DNA of 64,000 bases from Synechococcus sp. A18-25c (GCF_014280035.1 NZ_CP047957.1:744001-808000), one strand, 5' to 3'. Shown: positions 20,064 to 29,600, counted from the first letter of the stretch. The notes: generated from the sequence alone by a model not told the origin. Numbers and translations are program-made.

Positions 20064-20659
20064 GACTTCTGGCCCACTTTGGGTTCGGTGCCATTGATCA
20101 GCCGCTGGATGTTGCTGCGGTGGCGCCAGAGCACCAACGCCATTGCCACCAATGCCACCAGCAGGTTGGCGTTGCTGCCGGAACCGGTGGCCATCAGCAG
20201 CGGAAGGCTGATCGCGGCCACCACGCTGGCGAGTGAAACGATTTTGCTGAGGCTGAACACGGCAAGAAACACCCCGAAGCAGGCCAGCCCCACCGGCCAG
20301 GCCAGGCCCAGGAACAAGCCCAGCCCCGTGGCCACCGCCTTGCCGCCCTTGAAGCCCAGCCACACCGGCCAGATGTGTCCAGCCAAGGCCGCTAAGCCCG
20401 CGAGCACCTGAATCCAGTCGTTCAGTGGATGGGTCGCAGTCAGGGCACCAGCCAGCAGCACGGCAGCGGCACCTTTGGCCACATCCAGCAGGAACACCAC
20501 CAGCGCCGGACCCTTGCCCACGTTGCGCAGCACGTTGGTGGCGCCGGTGGAGCCGGACCCGATCGTGCGCAGGTCGATTCCTTTGCACCAACGACCGGCC
20601 AGATAGCCGCAGGGCAGGGAGCCGAGCAGGTAGCCCAGCAGCAGTGCGAGGAAGGGCAT
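20060..20659 (-). CDS. plsY: Acylphosphate:glycerol-3-phosphate acyltransferase
   Basis: 199 residues with several membrane helices and the three PlsY motifs: GSLPCGYLAG, DLRTIGSGSTGATNVLR and WLGFKGGKAVATGLG. PlsY makes lysophosphatidic acid from acyl phosphate and glycerol-3-phosphate at the cytoplasmic membrane. Its start overlaps the stop of the DUF3086 gene by one base, so the two are cotranscribed. Confidence 0.95.
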   Translation of the reverse strand: MPFLALLLGYLLGSLPCGYLAGRWCKGIDLRTIGSGSTGATNVLRNVGKGPALVVFLLDVAKGAAAVLLAGALTATHPLNDWIQVLAGLAALAGHIWPVWLGFKGGKAVATGLGLFLGLAWPVGLACFGVFLAVFSLSKIVSLASVVAAISLPLLMATGSGSNANLLVALVAMALVLWRHRSNIQRLINGTEPKVGQKS

Positions 20660-21711
20660 CAGAGCAGGTCGTCGTCGTCGTCGTCGGTTTCGCCAGGCCC
20701 TGCCGCAAACGCCAGCCAGAGCGGGAACTGAAGCACAGGGATGTCGACAAACCTTTCGCCCGCGTCGATCAGAATCAGCGGCACCTCGCCGCGTTCCTCC
20801 AGTCGGTCGGCGCGCTCCACCAGAGCATCACCCCGTTCAAACAGCACGATGCCGCTGCTGGGGCCAAAGTCTTCTCGGCCTAGTCCGAGGGCATCCTGCA
20901 ATCCCCGGCGCCACTCCCCCAGTCGTTCCGGTCTGCCAGCCAGCACCAGCGTCTGGAATTGATCGCCATAGAGCTCGCCGATCACCGCGATCAGGGCGGC
21001 GCCCACCAGCACGTTGCGCGGGCGGTTGCCGCGGCTGGCTTGAGCGCCACGGCCCCCCTGGTTGAAGAACCAGTCTTCGAGCATCGCTGTGTCGCTGGAA
21101 TCGAGGCTGCGGCGCAGCTTCCAGGGTTCGGCGTAGAAATCGGGTTGCTCCAGGAAGCGCGCGATGTTGGCGCGGATCAGCGCCTCATCAGGGCGAAAGG
21201 TGTCCGCCACTGCCGGTGCGGTGCCATCGGTAGGAGCAACGGTGTCGTCGGCGTTGGCAGCGGCCTCTGAGTCCAGTGGTGAGGGCTGCACCACCATGGG
21301 CTGCACCACCAGTTCCATGGTCTCCACCGACTGCACCAGGCCTTGCAGGGCTCCTCCTAGGTAGTCCTGGAATCCCTTCACCTTGCGTGCGATCGCATCG
21401 GACTGACCCGCGAAGCTGGCGGTCATCTCCTTCTCCAGAGCTTGCTTGCGCTGGCTCAGGACCTCGATCTCCTGCTGCAGTGCATTACGGCGGTTCTGCA
21501 GATCAGTGAGGGCCAGCTGAATCAGAGCCTCGTGACCACCGTCGGTGGTTGATCGTCCTGTTGCGCTTGCGCTCGTTTGGTCCGTTTCGATGGCTGTGGA
21601 TGGTTCAGCCGCTGCTGCCATTTCAGGGGCTGGAGCTTCACTGGTGACGTCCTCGGAACCCTCCGCGGCAGGTGTCGCGTCTTGGGGCGTCAGGGCGGTG
21701 TCGTCAGGCAT
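20659..21711 (-). CDS. DUF3086 family protein
   Basis: 350 residues. After an acidic, low-complexity N-terminus comes a coiled-coil (LQNRRNALQQEIEVLSQRKQ) and then SFAGQSDAIARKVKGFQDYL, which marks the cyanobacterial DUF3086 family. The C-terminal half is an alpha/beta domain ending in a run of six Asp. Role unknown; its transcription with plsY hints at the envelope. Confidence 0.85.
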   Translation of the reverse strand: MPDDTALTPQDATPAAEGSEDVTSEAPAPEMAAAAEPSTAIETDQTSASATGRSTTDGGHEALIQLALTDLQNRRNALQQEIEVLSQRKQALEKEMTASFAGQSDAIARKVKGFQDYLGGALQGLVQSVETMELVVQPMVVQPSPLDSEAAANADDTVAPTDGTAPAVADTFRPDEALIRANIARFLEQPDFYAEPWKLRRSLDSSDTAMLEDWFFNQGGRGAQASRGNRPRNVLVGAALIAVIGELYGDQFQTLVLAGRPERLGEWRRGLQDALGLGREDFGPSSGIVLFERGDALVERADRLEERGEVPLILIDAGERFVDIPVLQFPLWLAFAAGPGETDDDDDDLL

Positions 21712-21839
21712 GGCTGGCTTGTCCTGCTCTTATTTCAGCCGATCGCAGGGAGCTTGGCAGCGTAGGCACGCTGGCGTTCCTGTTTCGTATCTTTAACGTT
21801 ACGTTAGTGTGCCGCTTGGTTCTGGCAGGTGGCCGCAGC

Positions 21840-22271
21840 TCAGGCTTTGGGTGTTTCCAGAGCTCCCACCCGCAGCTCCAGTTGCTCGCGCAGTTCCTTG
21901 GCGTTGAACAAGATCGGCAGGAAGTGAATGCTCTTCACCTCGCGGAAATAGAACAGGCCTGGCATCCAGGCGGCGAACAGACGCCAGCTCTGCCAGTCGG
22001 CATAGGGAAAGCGCCGCAGCTCCTGCTTACCGCGCCACACCACCAGGGTGTTGGCGGTGAACTCAAGCCGCAGGCTGTAGGTCTGAACCAGCAGGAACAG
22101 GCCAAACAGGCCAACCACCAGGGTCGGCCAAGGCCGCAGCGGCAGGGGCAGCAAAGCCCCGCTCAACAGCACCACTAGCAAGGCCAGCCGCGGGCTTGGG
22201 CTGATGCTCACGCTGGTGGCCTCGCTGCTGGGCTGTTCTGAGGGGGAGGGTGTGAAGGTCATCGAGGGCAA
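21840..22271 (-). CDS. DUF3119-type membrane protein
   Basis: 143 residues; the second Met at 22,262 is an equally good start. Two close membrane helices (LALLVVLLSGALLPL and TLVVGLFGLFLLVQ) are followed by a PH-like beta-rich domain (LRLEFTANTLVVWRGKQ). This fits the cyanobacterial DUF3119 family. It follows mlaE by only a few bases, so it may be an accessory to that transporter. Confidence 0.75.
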   Translation of the reverse strand: MPSMTFTPSPSEQPSSEATSVSISPSPRLALLVVLLSGALLPLPLRPWPTLVVGLFGLFLLVQTYSLRLEFTANTLVVWRGKQELRRFPYADWQSWRLFAAWMPGLFYFREVKSIHFLPILFNAKELREQLELRVGALETPKA

Positions 22272-22278
22272 GGGCGGG

Positions 22279-23052
22279 TCAGCCGAATAGGAGTTGCGTG
22301 AGCAGGACGTCCATCAGGGCGACGGTCACCAAGATCATCACCACTGCGCCGGTGGTGCTGGTGCCCACTTCCTTGGGGCCGCCCTGCGTGGTCATGCCCC
22401 AGCCGCAGGAGAGCACCGCAATTTGCAGGCCAAAGATCAGGGCCTTCACCAGCATGAATGGGAGATCTTCCGGTGACAGCCAGGTGCGCACCGAGTTCCA
22501 GAACACCTCTGGAGGGATTTGATAGATCTCGGTGCTGCTGATCTGGCCGCCCAGGATCGCGACCCCGAAGAACAGCAGGCACTGCACCGGTGCCATCACC
22601 ACCATCGCGATCAGGCGGGGCACGACGAGGTATTCCACCGGATCGGTGCGCAGCATTGTGATGGCGTCGATCTGCTCGGTCACCTTCATCGTGCCCAGCT
22701 GCGCTGCATAGGCGGTGGCCACCTTGCCTGTCAGCAGCGTGGCGGTGAGCAGCGGCGCGATCTCCCGTGCCAGGCCGATGGCCAGCACGCCGCCCACGGT
22801 GGCGTTGGCGCCCATGCTGTTCAGTTCCTTGGCCACCTGGATGTTGAACACCGTCCCCGCGGCCAGGGCGGTGATGATCACGATCAGAAAACTGCCGGGT
22901 CCGGCTTCTTGCAGTTGATCGAGCAAGTCGATCGTGTTGATCCGCCCTCGCGCGGTAGCCGTCACTGCCTGGCCACCGATGATCAGGCTGCTGCCCAGAC
23001 GGTTCAGCCAGCGGGGTGATTTCAGACGGACGCGGAGGCGGGACGTGGTCAT
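22279..23052 (-). CDS. mlaE: MlaE-type ABC transporter permease
   Basis: 257 residues with five to six membrane helices and the permease features GANATVGGVLAIGLAREIAPLLTA, AQLGTMKVTEQIDAI and YLVVPRLIAM. The family moves phospholipids between the membranes. The ATPase and MCE partner genes are not adjacent. Its start overlaps the MFS gene stop by four bases. Confidence 0.92.
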   Translation of the reverse strand: MTTSRLRVRLKSPRWLNRLGSSLIIGGQAVTATARGRINTIDLLDQLQEAGPGSFLIVIITALAAGTVFNIQVAKELNSMGANATVGGVLAIGLAREIAPLLTATLLTGKVATAYAAQLGTMKVTEQIDAITMLRTDPVEYLVVPRLIAMVVMAPVQCLLFFGVAILGGQISSTEIYQIPPEVFWNSVRTWLSPEDLPFMLVKALIFGLQIAVLSCGWGMTTQGGPKEVGTSTTGAVVMILVTVALMDVLLTQLLFG

Positions 23053-24407
23053 GTGCGTTGCAGATGGGCGCCGCGGTTGGGCCAGCGACGCATCACCAGG
23101 AGGCCAATGCCTACCAGGATGGCGGGAATCAGCCCCATGCTCATGCGGATGGCGAACAGTGCTGAGGCCGGCTGCTCGATGAAGTTCATGGCGCCTTCGC
23201 AGCTCGCACTGGAGATGTAGCCGGTCAGCGACAACAACCCACCGAACACGCTCATGCTCACGCCGATGATCAGTTTCTGGCCGAGCACCATCCAGGCGGT
23301 GTAAAGCCCGGCCGGTCGGGTGGGATCGGCGTCAATGGCGTCTGGCAGCAGTGACCAAGGGATCAGATAGGCGGTCGAGGCGCCGATGCCCACCAGCGCA
23401 ATCAGACCGATCAGCGGAGTCAATTCAGCCGGGGTACCGCCGTGCTGCATGGCTGGGAACACCATCGAGATTAGGCAGGCCACGATCCACAGGCCCGCGC
23501 CCCAGCGCAGGGCCACCAGGCGCCCTCGCCTGTTGGAGAGCAGGCTCCACAGCTGCAGGCCCAGCAGGGCACTCAACTGGAAGGGCAGCAGGATCCAGGT
23601 GGAGAGATTCGGGGGAACGTGCACCACCTGCACCAGCCAGATCAAGGCCACCACCTGCATCAGCTGCAGGCCGAACCAGAGCGCCAGATACAGCCCCAGC
23701 ACCATTAGAAAACGGGGATTGGAGCGGATGCGCTTGAGCTGCGCCAGTGGCGGCTCCGCCTGGTTGATTGGCCGCGCTGATTTCTTGGCGTAGGGGGCCA
23801 GACCCCAGCAGCAGGCCAGGGTGGCGAGGGTGGCAATGGTGCCAGTAATCCGCCCCATGCGCAGATAACCATCCGCCCCATCAGTGAGCACCAATGAGGC
23901 CACGATCAACCCGCTGAGTCCAGCCACGATGGAGCCGGTGAAACGGGCCGCGTTCAGGCGGGTGCGGATGGCGGTGTCGCTAGTGAGTTCAGTCGAGAGC
24001 GCTGCGTAGGGCAGGTTGACGCTCGTGTAAGCCGTCATCAGCAAGATGGCCATCACCACGTAGTAAAAGGTGCGCTGCAGGGTGGTTCCCTCCGGAACCC
24101 ACCACATCGCCGACAGGCTGATGCCCAGCGGTAGTGCAGCCCCGAGAATCCAGGGGATGCGCGGCCCCCAGCGGCTTTGGGTGTGGTCGCTCATCCAGCC
24201 GATCAGCGGGTCGTTGATGGCATCCCACACCTTGATCACCGTCAGCAGCGAGCCGGCAATGAAAGCCGGTAGGCCCGCCGTACATGTGAAGAATGGGAAC
24301 AGGTAAAACCCCAGCTGCGTCGCGGCCAATCCTGTGCCGGCATCTCCCAGTCCGTACGCAACCATCAGGCGCCGGCGGGATCCCCCGGCCAGGGTGCTCG
24401 TGCTCAT
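23049..24407 (-). CDS. GPH-family MFS transporter
   Basis: 452 residues, twelve membrane segments expected. The family signature LTVIKVWDAINDPLIGWMSD and RWGPRIPWILGAALP place it in the glycoside-pentoside-hexuronide:cation symporters. Substrate unknown; cyanobacterial members are annotated as sugar carriers. It is followed by mlaE. Confidence 0.88.
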   Translation of the reverse strand: MSTSTLAGGSRRRLMVAYGLGDAGTGLAATQLGFYLFPFFTCTAGLPAFIAGSLLTVIKVWDAINDPLIGWMSDHTQSRWGPRIPWILGAALPLGISLSAMWWVPEGTTLQRTFYYVVMAILLMTAYTSVNLPYAALSTELTSDTAIRTRLNAARFTGSIVAGLSGLIVASLVLTDGADGYLRMGRITGTIATLATLACCWGLAPYAKKSARPINQAEPPLAQLKRIRSNPRFLMVLGLYLALWFGLQLMQVVALIWLVQVVHVPPNLSTWILLPFQLSALLGLQLWSLLSNRRGRLVALRWGAGLWIVACLISMVFPAMQHGGTPAELTPLIGLIALVGIGASTAYLIPWSLLPDAIDADPTRPAGLYTAWMVLGQKLIIGVSMSVFGGLLSLTGYISSASCEGAMNFIEQPASALFAIRMSMGLIPAILVGIGLLVMRRWPNRGAHLQRT

Positions 24408-24494
24408 CGGGCAGGAAGGGGGGCGGACGGACCGCCATAATGGTTAGGCACAACACCCACCAGGCCTCTGCGGCATTGGTACGGATGTTTTGGT

Positions 24495-24565
<71 letters not shown>

Positions 24566-24581
24566 TGCTTCAAGCCGACAC

Positions 24582-26708
24582 TCAGAGCTTGAGTTTGGCG
24601 GCCTCATCGCGGGCCACCATCACCACCAGGCTTCGGGCCTCCAGCGGCACACCCTTGGGGCTCCAAGGTTCCAGGGCAGTCGGCAAGTCTTCGCCAGCGG
24701 TGAGGGCGGTATCGATGAGTCGGCACCAAGGTGATGACGGCTCGGGCAGATCGAAGTGCATCGCCTTGAAGTAGGCGTTGAATCCAATCCAAAGTGCTGC
24801 CCCTTCGCTGCCCCTTTGCACGCTGTAGGCCAGGCAGTGGGACCAACTGGCCCAATCCGGTTTGTTCAGTTCTACGCCATGCCATTGGCGCCACAGCCCC
24901 TCTGGCTCACTGAGACGTGGTTCGGGCGATTCGGGCGTTTCGGGCGTGTCCGCGGATGGTGCCGGCGGTGGCGGCGGCTCGCTGTGGGCCACGAGGGGAT
25001 TGATCAGCTCCGCCAGCTGGGAGCGCACCTTCAGCAGCCTCTGGGCATAGGTCAGCAGAGCTTTATCGCAGTGGGTTTCCGACCAGATCATCCAGCTCAA
25101 GGGGGTGTCCTGACACCAGGTGTTGTTGTTACCGCCCTGGCTGCGGCCCACTTCATCGCCCATCAACAGCATCGGGACGCCCCGTGCGAACAGCAGCGTG
25201 GTGAGCAGATTGCGCTGCTGGCGCTTGCGCAGCGCCCGGATCGCCGGGTCGCTGGTGGGACCCTCCACGCCATGGTTCCAGCTGGTGTTGTGGTTTTCCC
25301 CGTCGCGGTTGTCCTCGCCGTTGGCCAGGTTGTGCTTGCCGTTGAAGCTCACCAGATCGAGCAGCGTGAAGCCGTCATGGGCGGTGAGCAGGTTGATCGA
25401 ACGCCCAAGGCTCGCCGCTTTGCCGTCGTAGAGATCCGGGCTGCTGCGCAGTCGCTGCGCCAGGGCCCAGGTGCTGTCGTCATCACCTTTCCAGAAGCTG
25501 CGCAGCGCATCGCGGAACCGACCGTTCCAGGTGCCGATGCGTTGGGCTGGGAAGTCATTGAGCCGGTAGAGGCCGCCGCAGTCCCACGGTTCGCTCACCA
25601 GCTTCAGTTCGCTCAGCAAGGGGTCGGCTTCCATTGCTTCAAACAAGGCCGGTTTGTCCAGCGGTTTGAGCCCTTCGCCACGGCTCAGAGCAATGCCGAG
25701 ATCGAAACGGAAGCCATCCACCCCCAGTTCCAGAGCCCAGCAGCGCAGCGACTCCAGGATCAGCTCACGGCTGATGGGTTGGTGGGCCGCAATCGAATTG
25801 CCGCAGCCGCTGACATCTAAATACTGACCCTTGTCGTTCTGGTGGTAGTACGTGCGGTCGGCGAAGCCCCGCCAACTCAAGGTGGGGCCCTGGCTGTTGC
25901 CCTCGGTGGTGTGGTTGTAAACCACATCCAGAAGCACCTCCAGCCCGGCGTCATGGCAGGCCGCCACCAGGGCCCGCATCTGGTCGCGGGCCAGCAGTGG
26001 GTCGTCACCACACACATAGCCCTGATGCGGTGCGAACCAGCTCAGCGGGCTGTAGCCCCATACGTTGTCACGTCCGGGAGGGGCGTCCTGGGGGTCGAAG
26101 GCCTGCACTGGCAGCAATTCGATCGTGGTGACGCCCAGGCTCTTCAGGTAGGGGATCTTATCGATCACCCCCAGCAGGCTGCCGCGATGCTCCGCAGCGA
26201 CGCCGCTGTCTTCCGCCTTGGTGAAGCCGCCCACGTGCAGCTCATAAACCACCGTGTTCTGCCAGCTGTGCCGCGGTCGCGGATGCGCATCGAAGTCGAA
26301 GCGATTCCGTTCACACACCACACCCTTCAGGCAGCAGTCGGTGTTGGGCGACGCTCCAGTGGCGGCGCCACGTTCGTACACCGACCAGCCGTCAATCGCT
26401 CGGGCGCAGGGGTCGAGCAGCACCTTGCCGGGGTGGAAGCCATGTCCGCCGGGGGCCAGAGCACCGAACACTCGGTAGCCGTAGCAGCAGCCGGCCTGCA
26501 GTCCTGGCAATTCCACATGCCAGTAATCACCCGAGCGGTGCCGATCGCCTTCCAGATCGATCACCTCGCAGGGGCTGGCGGCTTCACCAGACTCGAACAA
26601 CAGCAGTTCCACCCGATTGGCGCCCGGTGCCGCCACCGAAAAATTCACGCCCAGCTCACTCAAGCTGCTGCCCAGGGGCCAGGGTCTGCCGCGCAGGATC
26701 GTGCTCAA
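24582..26708 (-). CDS. glgX: Glycogen debranching enzyme (isoamylase type)
   Basis: 708 residues. An N-terminal CBM48-like domain is followed by a GH13 barrel with the nucleophile Asp336 in DGFRFDLG, acid/base Glu373 in VSEPWD and the transition-state Asp in LTAHDGFTLLD. The sequence DVVYNHTTEG is the first conserved region. It removes alpha-1,6 branches from glycogen. A Pro/Glu-rich insert (SEPPPPPAPSADTPETPE) near residue 590 is unusual and probably a flexible surface loop. Confidence 0.95.
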   Translation of the reverse strand: MSTILRGRPWPLGSSLSELGVNFSVAAPGANRVELLLFESGEAASPCEVIDLEGDRHRSGDYWHVELPGLQAGCCYGYRVFGALAPGGHGFHPGKVLLDPCARAIDGWSVYERGAATGASPNTDCCLKGVVCERNRFDFDAHPRPRHSWQNTVVYELHVGGFTKAEDSGVAAEHRGSLLGVIDKIPYLKSLGVTTIELLPVQAFDPQDAPPGRDNVWGYSPLSWFAPHQGYVCGDDPLLARDQMRALVAACHDAGLEVLLDVVYNHTTEGNSQGPTLSWRGFADRTYYHQNDKGQYLDVSGCGNSIAAHQPISRELILESLRCWALELGVDGFRFDLGIALSRGEGLKPLDKPALFEAMEADPLLSELKLVSEPWDCGGLYRLNDFPAQRIGTWNGRFRDALRSFWKGDDDSTWALAQRLRSSPDLYDGKAASLGRSINLLTAHDGFTLLDLVSFNGKHNLANGEDNRDGENHNTSWNHGVEGPTSDPAIRALRKRQQRNLLTTLLFARGVPMLLMGDEVGRSQGGNNNTWCQDTPLSWMIWSETHCDKALLTYAQRLLKVRSQLAELINPLVAHSEPPPPPAPSADTPETPESPEPRLSEPEGLWRQWHGVELNKPDWASWSHCLAYSVQRGSEGAALWIGFNAYFKAMHFDLPEPSSPWCRLIDTALTAGEDLPTALEPWSPKGVPLEARSLVVMVARDEAAKLKL

Positions 26709-26771
26709 GGCTCCACTCCCGGACCGCTGAACGTGCTGCCATCAAAGTAGTGAGAACTGCGGTGAACCACC

Positions 26772-27446
26772 GTGTCTGTGATGACCTCCGCTCTGGAGTC
26801 GGGCCGTCCGCCCCAGCAGATCCGGCCGGACCTCTGGTTGTTTCCCCCCAACCGCGACTGCCGTGGCGGCTCCTCTTGGTGGGTGGATGTGGATCCGGAA
26901 CCGGTGCTGATCGACTGCCCGCCGTTGACTGAGGCCACCCTCATGGCCTTGCAGGCGTTGGCGGCGGGACGCCGAGCTCGCATCTTGCTCACCAGCCGGG
27001 AAGGTCATGGCCGCCTGCGGCGTTTGCAAGAGCGTGTGAATTGGCCTGTGCTGGTTCAGGAGCAGGAGGCCTACCTCCTGCCCGGCGTTCAGGAGCTCGA
27101 CCTCTTCGCCGACGAAGCGACCACTGCCTCCGGTTTGCGCCTGCTGTGGACCCCTGGACCGACCCCAGGCCATGCCGTTGTGCATGCGCCTGGGCCTTTG
27201 GATGTGCTGTTCTGCGGACGTTTGCTTGTTCCTGTCGCATCGGATCGTCTCGCTCCGCTGCAGCATCGGCGCACCTTTCACTGGCCGCGGCAGCAGCGAA
27301 GTCTGGAACGTCTCCGCCAATGGCTTCCCGCAAAAGCCGCGCCAGCACTAGCTTCTGGTGCGGGGCTTGGAGCGCTGCGGGGCGGTCGTCTGGCGCCGTT
27401 CAGCAGTTGGGTCGAGGCCGATCCGTCAAAACCGGACTTTTTTTGA
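26772..27446 (+). CDS. Metallo-beta-lactamase-fold protein, degenerate metal site
   Basis: 224 residues; the Met at 26,781 may be the real start. The fold is recognisable from LWLFPPNRDCRGGSSWWVD, VLIDCPPLTEA and TPGPTPGHAVVHAPGPLDVL, which match MBL strands and the TPGHTPG region. The usual His-x-His-x-Asp-His motif is replaced by TSREGHGR, so most metal ligands are missing. It may be a non-catalytic or altered hydrolase. Confidence 0.7.
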   Translation: MSVMTSALESGRPPQQIRPDLWLFPPNRDCRGGSSWWVDVDPEPVLIDCPPLTEATLMALQALAAGRRARILLTSREGHGRLRRLQERVNWPVLVQEQEAYLLPGVQELDLFADEATTASGLRLLWTPGPTPGHAVVHAPGPLDVLFCGRLLVPVASDRLAPLQHRRTFHWPRQQRSLERLRQWLPAKAAPALASGAGLGALRGGRLAPFSSWVEADPSKPDFF

Positions 27447-27599
27447 AGCGTCGCTGATGCTGTGAATGCATTGCGGCACGGTGTTTTTGGTTGCCGCACC
27501 GCGATTGTCTCCATACGATTGGCGCGCTTGGGAAGCCGTGCGGATGCCGACTCCGCATCGTCGATCCAACTGCTTCCGCCACTTTCCCCCTCCCAGTTC

Positions 27600-27875
27600 A
27601 TGAACAAAGCCGATCTCGTCAATCTGGTTGCAGCCCGCACTGAGCTCACCAAGACCGACGTGTCCCTGGTGGTAGACGCCGCCATCGAGACCATTATTGA
27701 TTCCGTTGTCGAGGGCAAGAAGGTGTCCATCCTCGGCTTCGGCTCCTTCGAGCCCCGTGAGCGTTCCGCCCGTCAGGGTCTGAACCCCAAGACCGGTGAG
27801 AAGATCAAGATTCCCGCCAAGCGCGTGCCTGCCTTCACCGCCGGCAAGATGTTCAAGGATCGCGTGCAGGGCTGA
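27600..27875 (+). CDS. hup: HU-family DNA-binding protein
   Basis: 91 residues starting MNKADLVNLVAARTELTKTD, with GFGSFEPRERSARQGLNPKTG and the DNA-contacting arm ending KRVPAFTAGKMFKD. HU dimers bend and compact DNA. The chosen ATG gives the exact family length. A terminator follows about 25 bases after the stop. Confidence 0.96.
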   Translation: MNKADLVNLVAARTELTKTDVSLVVDAAIETIIDSVVEGKKVSILGFGSFEPRERSARQGLNPKTGEKIKIPAKRVPAFTAGKMFKDRVQG

Positions 27876-27900
27876 CGTCTCGGCCTCAACGCTTGATTTA

Positions 27901-27926
27901 GGTGGTCCTGCGGGGCCACCTTTTTT
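27901..27926 (+). terminator. Rho-independent terminator after HU
   Basis: Stem GGTGGTCC / GGGCCACC (with a G-T pair), loop TGCG, then six T. It ends three bases before the likely GTG start of gluQ, so the gluQ message either starts almost at its own start codon or depends on read-through. Confidence 0.85.
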
Positions 27927-27928
27927 AT

Positions 27929-28825
27929 GTGGACTTCCCCGACCATCTTCAGGCCCTGTTCGAGCAGGGATACCGCGCGCGTCAGCAGGGCTATCGCGGC
28001 CGGTTTGCTCCGACACCCTCTGGTCCCCTGCATCTGGGCAACCTGCGCACGGCACTGATCTCCTGGCTCCATGCCCATCTGCAGGGTGGGGAGTGGTTGC
28101 TGCGCATCGATGATCTCGATACCCCGCGCATCCGTGCCGGGGCGATTGCTTCAGCGCAGGAGGATCTGCGTTGGCTGGGTTTGCTTTGGGATGGACCGGT
28201 TCTGATCCAGAGTCAGCGTCGGGGCCTTTACGGCAGTGTGCTCTCAGCCTTGCGGCGGGCCGAGCTGCTCTATCCCTGCCGCTGCAGTCGCCGCCAGCTC
28301 GGGCCGGGTCGGCGCTATCCCGGCACCTGCCGTCACCAGTTCCGCGGTTGGGATTCGCAGAACGGGCGCCTACCATCCTGGCGGCTGAAGGTGCTGGCGG
28401 CTGACGAGACCCAGTGTGGCGACCTTGTGCTGCGTCGAGCCGATGGATTCATCGCTTATCACCTCGCCACAGCCGTCGATGAATTGGCGCTTGGCATCAC
28501 CGATGTGGTGCGTGGTGACGATCTTGCTCCGGTGTGCCGTGCCCAGCGGGCGGTGATTGCCGTGTTGGACCAAAGCCCACCGCGCTACCAACATGTGCCG
28601 TTGCTTTGTGATGCTGAAGGCCAGAAGCTGTCCAAGCGTGAGCATGCCCAGGGGCTGGCGCCGTTGCGAGACCAGGGCTGGACTGCAGAACAGGTGCTGG
28701 GTCGTCTGGCCGCGTCACTGACCCTGGTCCCTGAGGGATGTGCGCTGTCGGCCACTGAGCTGCTCGAGCACCTTCGGCAACAGCCGCGCTTGCTGCAGCA
28801 CTGCATCCAATCCTTGGATTCTTAA
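27929..28825 (+). CDS. gluQ: Glutamyl-Q tRNA(Asp) synthetase
   Basis: 298 residues from the GTG at 27,929, chosen because the in-frame upstream codons lie inside the HU terminator. A GluRS catalytic core without the anticodon-binding domain: RFAPTPSGPLHLGNLRTAL, IDDLDTPRI and KLSKREHAQGL. The Cys-rich zinc site is CRCSRRQL with YPGTC. It charges queuosine in tRNA-Asp with glutamate. Confidence 0.93.
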   Translation: MDFPDHLQALFEQGYRARQQGYRGRFAPTPSGPLHLGNLRTALISWLHAHLQGGEWLLRIDDLDTPRIRAGAIASAQEDLRWLGLLWDGPVLIQSQRRGLYGSVLSALRRAELLYPCRCSRRQLGPGRRYPGTCRHQFRGWDSQNGRLPSWRLKVLAADETQCGDLVLRRADGFIAYHLATAVDELALGITDVVRGDDLAPVCRAQRAVIAVLDQSPPRYQHVPLLCDAEGQKLSKREHAQGLAPLRDQGWTAEQVLGRLAASLTLVPEGCALSATELLEHLRQQPRLLQHCIQSLDS

Positions 28826-28888
28826 GGAAAGTTTCGGGATCATGGCGGCCTGGTGATCCCACACTGTCAATGGCTTTAAGGCTGGGTT

Positions 28889-29110
28889 ATGGCGATCTGC
28901 TCGAGCTGTGGCGGCAGCGGAATTCAACGCATCAGTCAGCAACAATCCCGCACGTGTCAGACCTGTCTCGGTCGTGGCGTGACCGCAGCGGTTGAGCTCG
29001 CTCCACAACCCCTTGATTTGGCGAGGGTGACTGGTCTCCGGGCTGGGGTCAGCACCCAAGAGGCCCCTGCCACGCCTAACGCAGTTGCTTCTTCTTCTGC
29101 TGCCAGATAA
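28889..29110 (+). CDS. Small DnaJ-type zinc-finger protein
   Basis: 73 residues. CSSCGGSGIQR and CQTCLGRGV form two CxxCxGxG knuckles, the zinc-binding repeat of DnaJ, at residues 4-11 and 23-30. The rest is a Pro/Ala-rich tail with no structure. Probably a small zinc protein; no J domain is present. Its end overlaps the end of a small gene on the other strand. Confidence 0.7.
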   Translation: MAICSSCGGSGIQRISQQQSRTCQTCLGRGVTAAVELAPQPLDLARVTGLRAGVSTQEAPATPNAVASSSAAR

Positions 29111-29192
29111 AGAAAGTGGCAGTGGCCACCACGGCCAGCAGCGGTACCGCGGTGAACAGCAGCAGGGCAACGGCGGTCCAATCGGTGTACAT
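29076..29192 (-). CDS. Single-span membrane micropeptide (38 aa)
   Basis: ATG at 29,192 gives MYTDWTAVALLLFTAVPLLA, a membrane helix, then FFIWQQKKKQLR. The design (short lumenal N-terminus, one helix, basic stromal tail) is that of small photosystem or NDH subunits, but I cannot match it to a named one. It overlaps the 3' end of the zinc-finger gene by 35 bases. Confidence 0.55.
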   Translation of the reverse strand: MYTDWTAVALLLFTAVPLLAVVATATFFIWQQKKKQLR

Positions 29193-29246
29193 CCGGTGTC
29201 TTCAGCGAATCGACAGCATTCTTTCAGCCAGGAGCAGCGCAGCGTG

Positions 29247-29600
29247 ATGGCGTTGATGGTTGAAAACGATCGAGGTGGTTTGGGGCGGTGCACCCCATGG
29301 ATCGTTTCGCTTGGATGTGCCGCTGCACTGGCTGGGTTGCCATCGCAGGCCTCGTCGCTGTCTGCGGTCAGGCCCTTGCTGTTGCACTGCTTTCGCGCGG
29401 CCCATGCACCTAGTTGCGAGCAGGCGCTGTTGCTGACTGAAACGCTGCAGCGTCGTGCTGGAGCTCAGGATCGATATCCCTGTCAGACCTTGCTGTTGGG
29501 CCTGCAGGCCGAGGTGGTGATGGTGCAGCTGGATGTGGCCCGTGGTGAGGAGGCCTTCGAGACGCTGCGGGAAAGCGAACAACTCTGCTCCGGACTCTGA
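29247..29600 (+). CDS. Exported small Cys-containing protein
   Basis: 117 residues from the ATG at 29,247; the Met at 29,256 is an alternative. A signal-like segment (IVSLGCAAALAGLPSQASS) precedes four Cys in the mature part (LLLHCFRAAHAPSCEQALLL and later). Probably periplasmic with disulfides. First of three consecutive small exported proteins. Function unknown. Confidence 0.6.
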   Translation: MALMVENDRGGLGRCTPWIVSLGCAAALAGLPSQASSLSAVRPLLLHCFRAAHAPSCEQALLLTETLQRRAGAQDRYPCQTLLLGLQAEVVMVQLDVARGEEAFETLRESEQLCSGL

